This document shows, piece by piece, positions 1 to 7,061 of a stretch of 9,731 nt of DNA. Source of the stretch: an uncultured Anaerococcus sp. GTDB lineage: Bacteria > Bacillota_A > Clostridia > Tissierellales > Peptoniphilaceae. The notes beneath the pieces were generated by a model that had not been told where the DNA came from, ran no database searches, and worked only from the letters and a program-made list of their open reading frames with translations. The position numbers and the translations under genes are program-made. Location: positions 1 to 9,731 of the forward strand of contig CABTWT010000040.1 of assembly GCA_902488555.1 (NCBI GenBank), read 5' to 3'. Numbering within the stretch: the stretch's first letter is position 1; every line of letters begins with the position of its first letter.

Positions 1-160
1 TAACGGGAAGTCCCGTGTGAATCTAACTATCGACTCACCCCAATCCAAGGCCATCTTCATCTAAACTTATACCCACCCATCTCACCAATACTGGGCTCTC
101 TGTAGAATATCCATATAGACTACTCTTCTTATCATTTGGTTTTGTAAAATCTATTTGATG
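1..160 (-). promoter_or_regulatory. T-box riboswitch leader, 5' part (cut by window edge)
   Basis: Read on the minus strand this has the hallmarks of T-box Stem I: GAAGAGTAG near 124-116 (5' side of the specifier/loop E region), AGAGAG at 101-96 (AG-bulge region), then an apical stem GCCCA (96-92) pairing with TGGGT (79-75) around a loop holding GGTGAGA (86-80), which fits the GGUGNRA consensus. The specifier side is GAAGATGGCC (58-49) followed by TTGG and GGGGTGAGTC. ACGGG-ACTT-CCCGT (16-3) with CCCGTTA resembles Stem III. The antiterminator with its AGGGTGGNACCGCG box and the regulated gene must lie beyond position 1. By family knowledge, uncharged tRNA binding lets transcription continue into an aminoacyl-tRNA synthetase, amino-acid biosynthesis or transport gene. 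The specifier codon is unclear: AUG (54-52, Met) or GAU (55-53, Asp) are the candidates. Confidence 0.85.
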
Positions 161-165
161 GGATT

Positions 166-194
166 ATAATACCACCAGCAAAAAACTATGTCAA
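166..194 (-). promoter_or_regulatory. Promoter of the T-box leader
   Basis: On the minus strand a perfect -35 box TTGACA (194-189) is followed after 17 nt by TATTAT (171-166), one mismatch from TATAAT. A perfect TATAAT also sits at 168-163, but its 20-nt spacing is poor. Either choice starts transcription around 155-160, just before the T-box Stem I. This fits a leader RNA that begins between the lipoprotein terminator (263-288) and the riboswitch. Confidence 0.7.
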
Positions 195-262
195 ATTTAT
201 TTAATAAATTATTTTACATTTTTATCAATATTTTTTCTTTTGTATCATCGAATTTTGCAAGC

Positions 263-288
263 AAAAACGCCCATATTAATGAGCGTTT
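263..288 (-). terminator. Intrinsic terminator of the substrate-binding lipoprotein gene
   Basis: On the minus strand AAACGCTC (288-281) pairs with GGGCGTTT (272-265), with one G-T pair, across an 8-nt loop, followed by a short T run (267-263). It lies 12 nt after the stop codon at 301-303. It separates the lipoprotein transcript from the T-box transcript, which starts about 100 nt further on. Confidence 0.75.
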
Positions 289-300
289 GCAAATACTATA

Positions 301-2529
301 CTATTTTTTGAGGGTCATTGCGTTAATTTGATATTGAGCTGGCCATTCTGGTGTATTTAGATCAAAGCCTTCTACCCTGTTTGTATATCCTGTGTGGTAT
401 TGGTTAGAATATAGTGGGATTTCTGGCAAGTAATCATTGTACCATAATTGGAAGTCAACCCATTTATCCAAGTATCCTTCTTTATCTTTAGGATCTGTTT
501 TTCTCAAAGCTTCTGTAACTTCATCAGCCTTTGAATCATTTGTCTTTGTATGGTTGTCAAAACCTTTTGAGTTATATTGATAGTATGGATCAAATGGTGG
601 TTCAAAAGATTGGCCCATGTTGAATGCTGTGTATTCGGCATTTTCTTTTGGAGAATAGTAGTAGTCTAGCAAGGTTGCAAAGTTTCCTGCTGTTACGTTA
701 TATTCCATACCTACTTGCTTAGCGTTGTTTGGAACTTGGTTAGAAATTAATGTTGTAATTGGGGATTCATCAGAACCAAATTGGTTTACAACTAGTCTAT
801 TACCATTTTCATCATATCTGTAGTAGTCATAGCCATCAGGGTCATTTTTAAATGCTTCTTCAGCCTTTGCTATATCCCAAGCTGTCTTACCATCTTCTTC
901 AAATTTATAAGGAGTCTTGTCTAATAATGCATTAGCTTCATCAAGGTTTAGTTGATAGTTTGTAAGCTCTGGGTTGCTTTCTAAGTCTGGTCCTTTTTCC
1001 TTATACATCCATTGGCTTGCACCATAAAGACCATTGGTTACAACTCCGTAGCCGCCTGCAAATTGTTGAACGAAAGTATTTCTATCCATTAGGTGAGCTA
1101 TAGCTTGTCTTACTTCTTTATACTGTGTAGATCCACGATCTGTTAAGAATGTTACGTTACCATAACCGTTTCTGTCAAATGAATTGTATTTAATTTTACC
1201 TGCGTCAGCAGCAGCTCTGATTTGGTCGATCTTACCGCCTTCAGTTTCGTCTTGCCATATATCTATATCCCCATTTTCAAGAAGGTCTACAGCTATATTA
1301 GCATTTACTATTTGTACTATAACATTTGGTATAGTAGCCTTTTCTCCCTTGAAGTTGCCCTTGTAGTTAGGGTTTAGGGAAAGCTTAACCATGTTGTTTG
1401 AATAGCTATCAAATACATATGGTCCACATACTACTGATGGTGCCAATCTGTATTCATTAGCAATCTTAAGCATAGCTTGTTCTTTCAATTGTTCAGTAGG
1501 GTCTACATCTCCCTCTAATCTACTTTCTAGGTCTGCTATAGCGTCATCGTGAGCTTTTTGTGTTTCTTCATCGACTTCTGCACCTTCATTATCTTCTTCA
1601 AATTGTTTGTTCAAGTTGTCAATTTGAGTTTTGATAGATTCTTGGTAGGCTTTTTTGTCCTCTTCTGTTACTTCATAGCCTTCTTTTGCAACAAGTTTTT
1701 TACCATTTTCGCTTATAGCCAAGTTGTCAGTAACTGCATGCATTGGAAATGGTGATTGTTGGGAAAGATATGATTCTTCATAGTATGGCAAGAATGATGA
1801 ATCGATTGTTACAGAGAAAGTATAATCATCAATCTTTTCTAATCCTTCAAACTCATCCACATCACTTTCAGGATCGTGGAATGCTTCATAGCCCTTTAGG
1901 GCATCTTTACCAACTGTTGTAGCACCAGATACCTTGCTATAATTCGCATCGGAGAATAGTAGTGAATAGAATAGATAGTCATCTGCTGTTACAGGCTCTC
2001 CATCAGACCATTTTAAGTCTTCGTTTAGCTTATATGTAATCGTCTTTGATCCATCTTCATTTTCTACTTCTTTTGGCTCTTCAGCAAGAACTGTCATATT
2101 GTCCTGCCATTGACCAGCATCGTCAACTACAGCTGTATTATAAGCATTGGTTCCTTGGGTACCAATAAGTTGTCTAACTATAACGTCATAAGCGTTGTTA
2201 GCCCAGCCCTCAAAGAAATCACCATTCATTGGGCTTGTACCAATAACTAGGGTGTCGTCAGCTGTTACATTGTCGAAATCAGCTAGTTCTTTTTGGTCGT
2301 CATCAGACATTCCTTCTTTGTCTTCTTCATCCTTGTTTTCATCTGTATCAGCAGAATCATCAATAGATTCAGAATCATCAGTTTCTTCATTAGTAGTTTC
2401 TTCGCTACTTTGACTTTCTTCTTTTTTTACATCTTCTTGTTTTTCAGTATTATCTCCACCACCACAAGCTGCAAGGCTAGTTGCTAAACCTAAAGCCATT
2501 AGTGAGGAGAATATTCTTTTCATTTTCAT
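301..2529 (-). CDS. ABC transporter substrate-binding lipoprotein, oligopeptide type (SBP_bac_5)
   Basis: This 742-aa protein is the extracytoplasmic solute receptor of a peptide/nickel-type ABC importer. Residues 1-22 form a lipoprotein signal peptide: MKMKR, a hydrophobic stretch, and lipobox LAAC with Cys22 as the lipidation site. Residues about 26-82 are a low-complexity Asp/Glu/Ser/Thr-rich linker that probably spans the cell wall. The family 5 fold follows: YKLNEDLKWSDGEPVTADD (166-184) matches the family's kWsDG-PvtA-D signature, and VRQAIAHLMDR (473-483) is the typical middle-lobe helix. Residues about 284-350 form a charged helical insertion not seen in standard OppA (about 540 aa), which helps explain the size. 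The start is firm: AGGAGG lies 7 nt upstream of the ATG. It is monocistronic, with its own promoter and terminator and no permease or ATPase nearby, so its partner transporter is encoded elsewhere. The ligand cannot be told; peptides are likeliest. Confidence 0.93.
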   Translation of the reverse strand: MKMKRIFSSLMALGLATSLAACGGGDNTEKQEDVKKEESQSSEETTNEETDDSESIDDSADTDENKDEEDKEGMSDDDQKELADFDNVTADDTLVIGTSPMNGDFFEGWANNAYDVIVRQLIGTQGTNAYNTAVVDDAGQWQDNMTVLAEEPKEVENEDGSKTITYKLNEDLKWSDGEPVTADDYLFYSLLFSDANYSKVSGATTVGKDALKGYEAFHDPESDVDEFEGLEKIDDYTFSVTIDSSFLPYYEESYLSQQSPFPMHAVTDNLAISENGKKLVAKEGYEVTEEDKKAYQESIKTQIDNLNKQFEEDNEGAEVDEETQKAHDDAIADLESRLEGDVDPTEQLKEQAMLKIANEYRLAPSVVCGPYVFDSYSNNMVKLSLNPNYKGNFKGEKATIPNVIVQIVNANIAVDLLENGDIDIWQDETEGGKIDQIRAAADAGKIKYNSFDRNGYGNVTFLTDRGSTQYKEVRQAIAHLMDRNTFVQQFAGGYGVVTNGLYGASQWMYKEKGPDLESNPELTNYQLNLDEANALLDKTPYKFEEDGKTAWDIAKAEEAFKNDPDGYDYYRYDENGNRLVVNQFGSDESPITTLISNQVPNNAKQVGMEYNVTAGNFATLLDYYYSPKENAEYTAFNMGQSFEPPFDPYYQYNSKGFDNHTKTNDSKADEVTEALRKTDPKDKEGYLDKWVDFQLWYNDYLPEIPLYSNQYHTGYTNRVEGFDLNTPEWPAQYQINAMTLKK

Positions 2530-2567
2530 TTTGTGTCCTCCTAATATATATTCTATATATTGCTGTT

Positions 2568-2596
2568 ATTCTATTACTTAAAATTCCTTTTGTCAA
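2568..2596 (-). promoter_or_regulatory. Promoter of the substrate-binding lipoprotein gene
   Basis: On the minus strand a perfect TTGACA (2596-2591) lies 17 nt before TAGAAT (2573-2568), a near-ideal vegetative promoter. The predicted start near 2561 gives a leader of about 30 nt with AGGAGG directly before the ATG, which leaves no room for a riboswitch. Confidence 0.85.
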
Positions 2597-2777
2597 TAGC
2601 TTTAATGGTTTTTTATTAACATTAGTGAATTATTATCCATAGTGTTGTTGATATTTCCATATCATTGATAATAGATTGCAATTTCTTCCATATTTCTTTA
2701 ATACTTTATCTAATTATATAACTAAATCAAATTTACTTTCTTAACTAGTTTCTTAAAAATCCAGACTAAATTTGCAC
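2597..2777. other. AT-rich intergenic spacer, no gene seen
   Basis: This lies between the terminator of the thioesterase/HD operon and the lipoprotein promoter, and is the middle of the 337-nt gap from 2530 to 2866. No open frame with a ribosome binding site was seen on either strand. A small inverted repeat, GATAT-TTCC-ATATC (2650-2663), and an outer TATTATC...GATAATA pair (starting near 2631 and ending near 2672) lie upstream of the -35 box. They could be an operator, but in sequence this AT-rich such repeats also arise by chance. Confidence 0.4.
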
Positions 2778-2804
2778 AAAAAAAGAGGAGGTAAAAACCT
2801 CCCC
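2778..2804 (-). terminator. Strong intrinsic terminator of the thioesterase/HD operon
   Basis: On the minus strand GGGGAGGT (2804-2797) pairs with ACCTCCTC (2792-2785), with one G-T pair, around a TTTT loop, followed by seven T residues (2784-2778). It lies about 60 nt after the HD-protein stop. This is the clearest terminator in the window. Confidence 0.9.
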
Positions 2805-2866
2805 AATATGGTAAAATAAATTCATTTATAATATACGTTAATATAAGACTTTTGCAATGGTAATTC

Positions 2867-3499
2867 CTATTTTCTATAAAGATTATAAGGAAATTTGTAC
2901 CACCTTTCCCTAGGCATATATTTTTCTATTGGCTTTGTTAATTTTTTTTGAAAATATTCCTCAAGCTCATAAAGTCTTTTTTTCCTATCTTCAAAATATG
3001 GGTTAGATCCATGCTTTTCCAAAACTCCCTGGGCTCTTTTTTCTATGCCAAGGTATTCTGTCTTTATCAGACCATCCAGAAGTTGAATCAATAAATCATA
3101 ATCATTGTAATCATTATAGGCTAGAAAATCTCTTACAAAATCTTTTTCTTCATCACTTACATTCCAATCTCCCACATAAGCATCTACATTTTTTATCTGA
3201 AAACTATGGCTTAGGGCAATTCTTGCAGGAAAAAAGTAGGAATCAGATCTTAAAATCTTATATCCTCTTATGAAATGTGCCGCATTGTCTAAAGCTTCTG
3301 ATTTTCCCAAATCATGTAAGGCTCCACAAGCAAAGGCAATGTCTGGATTCAGCCCTAAGTCTTTTGCCATATTTTTGGCAGTTTGACCTATAATCCAAGA
3401 ATGTAAAACCCAATTGCCAGGATTATTATTATAACCTTCTTCAAGATATGATATTATTTTATCTTTATTTGCTATATTTCCATATCCTTCTTTATACAT
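2867..3499 (-). CDS. HD-domain predicted metal-dependent phosphohydrolase
   Basis: This 210-aa cytoplasmic protein carries the HD superfamily pattern of metal ligands: His33 (VLHSW), His62-Asp63 (ALHDLGK) and Asp142 (QLLDGL), with a further candidate His98 (ALSHSF). The N-terminal two thirds form the helical HD core. The C-terminal 60 residues are charged and Tyr-rich, without a recognised domain. Family members usually hydrolyse phosphate esters such as nucleotides, but the substrate here cannot be inferred. The ATG overlaps the last 8 bases of the thioesterase gene (ATGTATAA), and the only ribosome site is a weak GGAAAG about 10 nt upstream, so translation is probably coupled to the thioesterase. 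The two genes share one promoter and one terminator. The family call is firm; the function is unknown. Confidence 0.85.
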   Translation of the reverse strand: MYKEGYGNIANKDKIISYLEEGYNNNPGNWVLHSWIIGQTAKNMAKDLGLNPDIAFACGALHDLGKSEALDNAAHFIRGYKILRSDSYFFPARIALSHSFQIKNVDAYVGDWNVSDEEKDFVRDFLAYNDYNDYDLLIQLLDGLIKTEYLGIEKRAQGVLEKHGSNPYFEDRKKRLYELEEYFQKKLTKPIEKYMPRERWYKFPYNLYRK

Positions 3500-4190
3500 T
3501 TTTTCTAATCTTTCCGTATGTGTAAATTGTATTATCTTCTACAGATCTTAATCTAAAATCTATAATTCCATCATTTTCAACAAATTCTCCCAAAACAGAA
3601 TCCTTGTTTCGGATTTCATTTTTATAAACTATATTAAAAAATGTCAAATCTTTTGTATCTAGCTTGCATAGGTCACATATATAATCAAAATATACTGCGT
3701 TATTGACGTGAAGATTTTTATCTATGTCAGTATATCTTACCATAATTTCCTTTGACTTATCAAAATCATCCCTATATTTCAAATCATTTTTATCATAAAT
3801 CATATCGTCAATTTTGTAGGCCGCTATTAGGTCTTTGCTCATTTTTATAGGACGCATCCTATCTATATCCACTAGCATAAAGACCCCATAGGCCTTTGCT
3901 ATCATATTTCCATCTCTTTTGATGTAAGCATTACGATAAGCATAAAACTTATTCATACCCAAAACTAAGCTAGTAACTTCTATCTGGTCATTTGCTTCAA
4001 TTTTTTCTTCTAATTCAACATCCCAAGAATATACTATCCACCTAAGTCTAGTCATATCTATGTCTTTTTCTATAATATGTGAATGGCAAATTAGGACTTC
4101 CCCCATCAAACTAACTAAGTTTCTTATTGATAGATTTCCGTCTTTATCGCACATTACTTCTGGTATTTTATATACTTCGCTATAAGCCAT
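3492..4190 (-). CDS. Acyl-ACP thioesterase (FatA/FatB-like, double hotdog)
   Basis: This 232-aa protein is predicted to release fatty acids from acyl-acyl carrier protein. The N-terminal hotdog domain covers about 1-130, with LRWIVYSWDVEL at 49-60 as a typical segment. The C-terminal hotdog carries YTDIDKNLHVNNAVYFDY (153-170); Asp157, Asn159 and His161 keep the D-x-N-x-H spacing of the plant FatB catalytic set. YKNEI with Glu192 aligns with the plant YRREC region, but the Cys is absent. The frame is open back to an ATG at 4262, which would add 24 residues. I reject that start: the preceding operon's terminator ends at 4264, a TTGCCA-17-TATAGT promoter lies at 4212-4240 inside the extension, and GAAGGG sits 4 nt before the ATG at 4190. 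It is first in an operon with the HD protein. Bacterial members of the family are common in anaerobes and may shape membrane or secreted fatty acids. Confidence 0.88.
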   Translation of the reverse strand: MAYSEVYKIPEVMCDKDGNLSIRNLVSLMGEVLICHSHIIEKDIDMTRLRWIVYSWDVELEEKIEANDQIEVTSLVLGMNKFYAYRNAYIKRDGNMIAKAYGVFMLVDIDRMRPIKMSKDLIAAYKIDDMIYDKNDLKYRDDFDKSKEIMVRYTDIDKNLHVNNAVYFDYICDLCKLDTKDLTFFNIVYKNEIRNKDSVLGEFVENDGIIDFRLRSVEDNTIYTYGKIRKNV

Positions 4191-4211
4191 AAATCCCTTC
4201 TTTCTACATAT

Positions 4212-4240
4212 ACTATATTTTAAAGCTTTTGTTATGGCAA
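4212..4240 (-). promoter_or_regulatory. Promoter of the thioesterase/HD operon
   Basis: On the minus strand TTGCCA (4240-4235) and TATAGT (4217-4212) are separated by exactly 17 nt. Transcription would begin near 4205, giving a leader of about 15 nt that contains the GAAGGG ribosome site before the ATG at 4190. A transcript starting here cannot encode the longer reading frame that opens at 4262. Confidence 0.78.
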
Positions 4241-4263
4241 ATATTGTTCTCAAGACAAACATT

Positions 4264-4290
4264 AAAAAAGAACCAGCAAATGTGGTTCTT
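4264..4290 (-). terminator. Intrinsic terminator of the protease/mgtE/mgtE operon
   Basis: On the minus strand AAGAACCA (4290-4283) pairs perfectly with TGGTTCTT (4275-4268) across a 7-nt loop and runs into TTTTTT (4269-4264). It starts 15 nt after the stop codon of the second mgtE gene and ends 2 nt before the rejected upstream ATG of the thioesterase frame. Confidence 0.88.
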
Positions 4291-4305
4291 CTTGTATTTG
4301 CACTA

Positions 4306-5670
4306 TTATAGGCCGCCTATCAACATCTTTGCTATTGAAAAATAAACAATTAATGATAGGGAGTCTACTATAGTAGATATTAGTGGGCTTGCCATTATTG
4401 CAGGGTCTCCTCCAAATTTCTCTGCTATGATTGGAAGTAGAGATCCTACAGTCTTAGCCATTACCACTATTCCAACTATGGTAATGCCTACTATTATAGA
4501 AACTTGCACGCCTACCTTGTCAAAGAAAAAGCATTTTAAAAATGCCACTATGCCTAGGGCTAGTCCACATATTAGGCCTACTAAGATTTCTTTAAGAACT
4601 ACCTTAGCCCAATCGCTTGGCTCAATATCATGGGTTGCCATAGCACGGATAATTAGGGTTGATGATTGGCTTCCAGCATTTCCCCCTGAGTCTGTAAGCA
4701 TTGGTATAAACATATTTAAAGCTATCACTGCTTGGAGAACATATTCATAACCTCTTAGTATGGTTGATGTAAATGTTGCTGATATCATCAAAAACATTAG
4801 CCATGGTATCCTATTTTTGGCAAGGTCCCAAGGACTTGTTTTTGAGTAGTCTTCCTCATCTGGTCTGGTACCAGCCATGAGTTGGAAGTCCTCTGTTGCC
4901 TCTTGTTCTATAATCCACATGATATCATCTACAGTGATTATACCAACTAGTCTATAGGTATTATCTACTACAGGTAGGGCAGTAAATCCATATTTTTGGA
5001 ATTTGCGTGCTACATCTTCTTGATCATCTGTGGTCTGAACCGTGATTACATCCTCATACATTAAGTCTTCAATTATAGTATCTGGTGGACTTGTTACAAT
5101 TAACCTTAGTGACACATAACCCAAGAGTTGTTTTGTAGGGCTTGTGACATAGCAAGTATATACTGTTACACTATCGTTGCCAACTTTTTTGATATGAGCT
5201 AGAGCTTCTCTTACTGTCATATATGCTTTGATTTCCACAAATTCTGTGGTCATCAAGCTACCAGCTGAATCCTCTGGAAATTTGAGATATTCATTTACCA
5301 GATTTCTAGTTTCTGCATCAGAAGACCTTAGTATTCTTTGAACCAATGCAGCTGGCATTTCTTCTAAGGTATCGATCATATCATCGAAATTTAGTTCTCT
5401 TAGTAAGGCCTTAAATTCATTTTCATTTAGGGCTTTTTGTAAATTTTCCTTTTGATCTGAATCAAGCTCAGCAAATACTTCAACTGCGTCATCTTTTTTC
5501 AAAAGCCTAAATACGACCAAGGCCTCTTCGGCTGTCAAGCCTTCCAAAAATTCTACTATATCTACTGGGTTTGTTCTTCTTAGAAGTTCGGATAGTTCAT
5601 TAGATCTTTTCTTTTCTAGAAGATAGGATAGTTCCCTTATTCTATCTTCTGTTGATTTGTACTTATACAT
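4306..5670 (-). CDS. mgtE: MgtE-type magnesium transporter/channel, downstream copy
   Basis: This 454-aa membrane protein has the full MgtE layout: an N-terminal helical domain (about 1-130), two CBS domains (about 135-255, including EDLMYEDVITV and VGIITVDDIMWIIEQEATED), a connecting helix, and a membrane part of five helices (about 287-452). Pore-family motifs are SGGNAGSQSSTLIIRAM (328-344) and GGDPAIMASPL (420-430); Asp422 matches the conserved pore-lining Asp of the family. By family knowledge the cytosolic domains sense Mg2+ and close the channel when it is high. A strong AAGGAGGAT site precedes the ATG, 12 bp after the stop of the upstream mgtE. The two copies align without gaps over almost their full length. 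An oddity is Asp327 just before SGGNAG, where the other copy has Gly. It is last in the operon, before a clear terminator. Confidence 0.95.
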   Translation of the reverse strand: MYKYKSTEDRIRELSYLLEKKRSNELSELLRRTNPVDIVEFLEGLTAEEALVVFRLLKKDDAVEVFAELDSDQKENLQKALNENEFKALLRELNFDDMIDTLEEMPAALVQRILRSSDAETRNLVNEYLKFPEDSAGSLMTTEFVEIKAYMTVREALAHIKKVGNDSVTVYTCYVTSPTKQLLGYVSLRLIVTSPPDTIIEDLMYEDVITVQTTDDQEDVARKFQKYGFTALPVVDNTYRLVGIITVDDIMWIIEQEATEDFQLMAGTRPDEEDYSKTSPWDLAKNRIPWLMFLMISATFTSTILRGYEYVLQAVIALNMFIPMLTDSGGNAGSQSSTLIIRAMATHDIEPSDWAKVVLKEILVGLICGLALGIVAFLKCFFFDKVGVQVSIIVGITIVGIVVMAKTVGSLLPIIAEKFGGDPAIMASPLISTIVDSLSLIVYFSIAKMLIGGL

Positions 5671-5682
5671 CCTATCCTCCTT

Positions 5683-7053
5683 CTAGACACCTAGTCCTGG
5701 TAAGATCATTTGAGCTATATTAAAATAAACGATCAGTCCCAGTGAGTCTACGATTGTTGTTATAAGTGGACTTGCCATAATTGCTGGATCTGCTCCCAAT
5801 TTTTCTGCAATGATTGGTAGCAAGGATCCTATTGCCTTTGCAATTACTACAATCGAAAGAATGGTTAGAGCTACTACAAAAGCAACATTTATAGCAACCT
5901 TATCAAAGAAATAGCACTTTAAAAATGCAGCAAAGGCTAAGATTGCTCCACATATCAAACCTACCGATATTTCCTTTAGAACAACTTTTGCCCAATCACT
6001 TGGCTCTATGTCATGGGTTGCCATGGCACGGATGACAAGGGTTGATGCTTGGCTTCCGGCATTACCACCAGAACCTGTAAGCATTGGTATAAACATATTT
6101 AAAGCTATAACAGTTTGGATTACATCCTCGTATCTTTTTAGGATTGTCGATGTAAAAGCTCCCGATATCATCAAAAACATCAGCCAAGGAATCCTGTTTT
6201 TGGCCAAGTCCCAAGGACTCATCTTTGAGTAATCTTCTTCTTCTGGTGAAGTACCTGCCAAAAGTTGGAAGTCTTCTGTTGCCTCTTGTTCTATAATCCA
6301 CATGATATCATCAACTGTAATTATACCAACAAGCTTATTGGTTAGGTCTACTACTGGCAAAGCCGTAAAACCGTATTTCTGGAATTTGTGAGCTACATCT
6401 TCCTGGTCTTCTGTGGTTTCAACAGTAATAACGTCCTCATACATCAATTCTTTTATTTTCACATCCAAATCACTTGTTACAATCATCCTAAGTGATACAT
6501 ATCCCAAAAGTTCTTTTGTGGGACTTGTTACATAACAAGTATAGACGGTTACCTTATCTTTTCCAACTTCCTCTATATATGCTAGAGTTTCGCCAACAGT
6601 TGTTTCTGGGCTTACTTCTACAAACTCGGTCGTCATTAGACTTGCAGCAGAATCTTCTGGGAATTGCAAGTACTCGTTTACAAGTTCTCTTGTTTGATCA
6701 TCTGATGCCTTTAAGATATTGTCTACAACTGCCGCGGGCATTTCTTCTAAGGTATCAATCATATCGTCAAAGTTTAAGTCGTCAAGAAGTTCCTTAAACT
6801 CTGTATCATTTAGTCCAGCTTGTAGCTTTTCCTTATCTTCGCTATCAAGCTCTGCAAATACTTCTCTAGAGTCTTCCTTTTTTAGAAGCCTAAATACTAT
6901 AAGGGCTTCTTCCGCTGGTAACTCTTCTATAAATTCAACTATATCTATTGGGTTGGTCCTGCGAAGAAGATCTGATAGTTCATTTACTTTCTTTTGATCT
7001 AGCAAATGTTTAAGGTCATTGAGCCTTTTTTCTGTATCGTTATAGGAAAACAT
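5683..7053 (-). CDS. mgtE: MgtE-type magnesium transporter/channel, upstream copy
   Basis: This 456-aa MgtE has the same domain order as its downstream neighbour: N-terminal helical domain (about 1-130), CBS pair (about 135-255), and five membrane helices (about 287-452). The pore motifs are TGSGGNAGSQASTLVIRAM (326-344) and GADPAIMASPL (420-430), with Asp422 in the conserved place. It differs from the downstream copy at Gly327 (Asp there) and Ala137 in PEDSAASLM, where the downstream copy has the more usual PEDSAGSLM. By eye the pair is roughly 70% identical, so this looks like a tandem gene duplication followed by divergence. The ATG lies 8 bp after the protease stop, and its ribosome site (TAGGTG) overlaps that stop codon, which suggests translational coupling. 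Complete and apparently functional. Confidence 0.95.
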   Translation of the reverse strand: MFSYNDTEKRLNDLKHLLDQKKVNELSDLLRRTNPIDIVEFIEELPAEEALIVFRLLKKEDSREVFAELDSEDKEKLQAGLNDTEFKELLDDLNFDDMIDTLEEMPAAVVDNILKASDDQTRELVNEYLQFPEDSAASLMTTEFVEVSPETTVGETLAYIEEVGKDKVTVYTCYVTSPTKELLGYVSLRMIVTSDLDVKIKELMYEDVITVETTEDQEDVAHKFQKYGFTALPVVDLTNKLVGIITVDDIMWIIEQEATEDFQLLAGTSPEEEDYSKMSPWDLAKNRIPWLMFLMISGAFTSTILKRYEDVIQTVIALNMFIPMLTGSGGNAGSQASTLVIRAMATHDIEPSDWAKVVLKEISVGLICGAILAFAAFLKCYFFDKVAINVAFVVALTILSIVVIAKAIGSLLPIIAEKLGADPAIMASPLITTIVDSLGLIVYFNIAQMILPGLGV

Positions 7054-7061
7054 ATCAACAC

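Noticed and set aside
35..163. Open stretch of about 42 codons on the minus strand ending before a hairpin, at first taken for a gene remnant
   Set aside because: It has no start codon, and the same bases carry T-box Stem I signatures downstream of a promoter, so it is leader RNA.
2631..2672. Inverted repeats upstream of the lipoprotein promoter as an operator
   Set aside because: The stems are only 5 and 7 bp, made almost wholly of A/T, and match no regulator site that I recognise.
4191..4262. 24-residue N-terminal extension of the thioesterase
   Set aside because: It contains the gene's own promoter, follows directly on the previous operon's terminator, and has no ribosome binding site.
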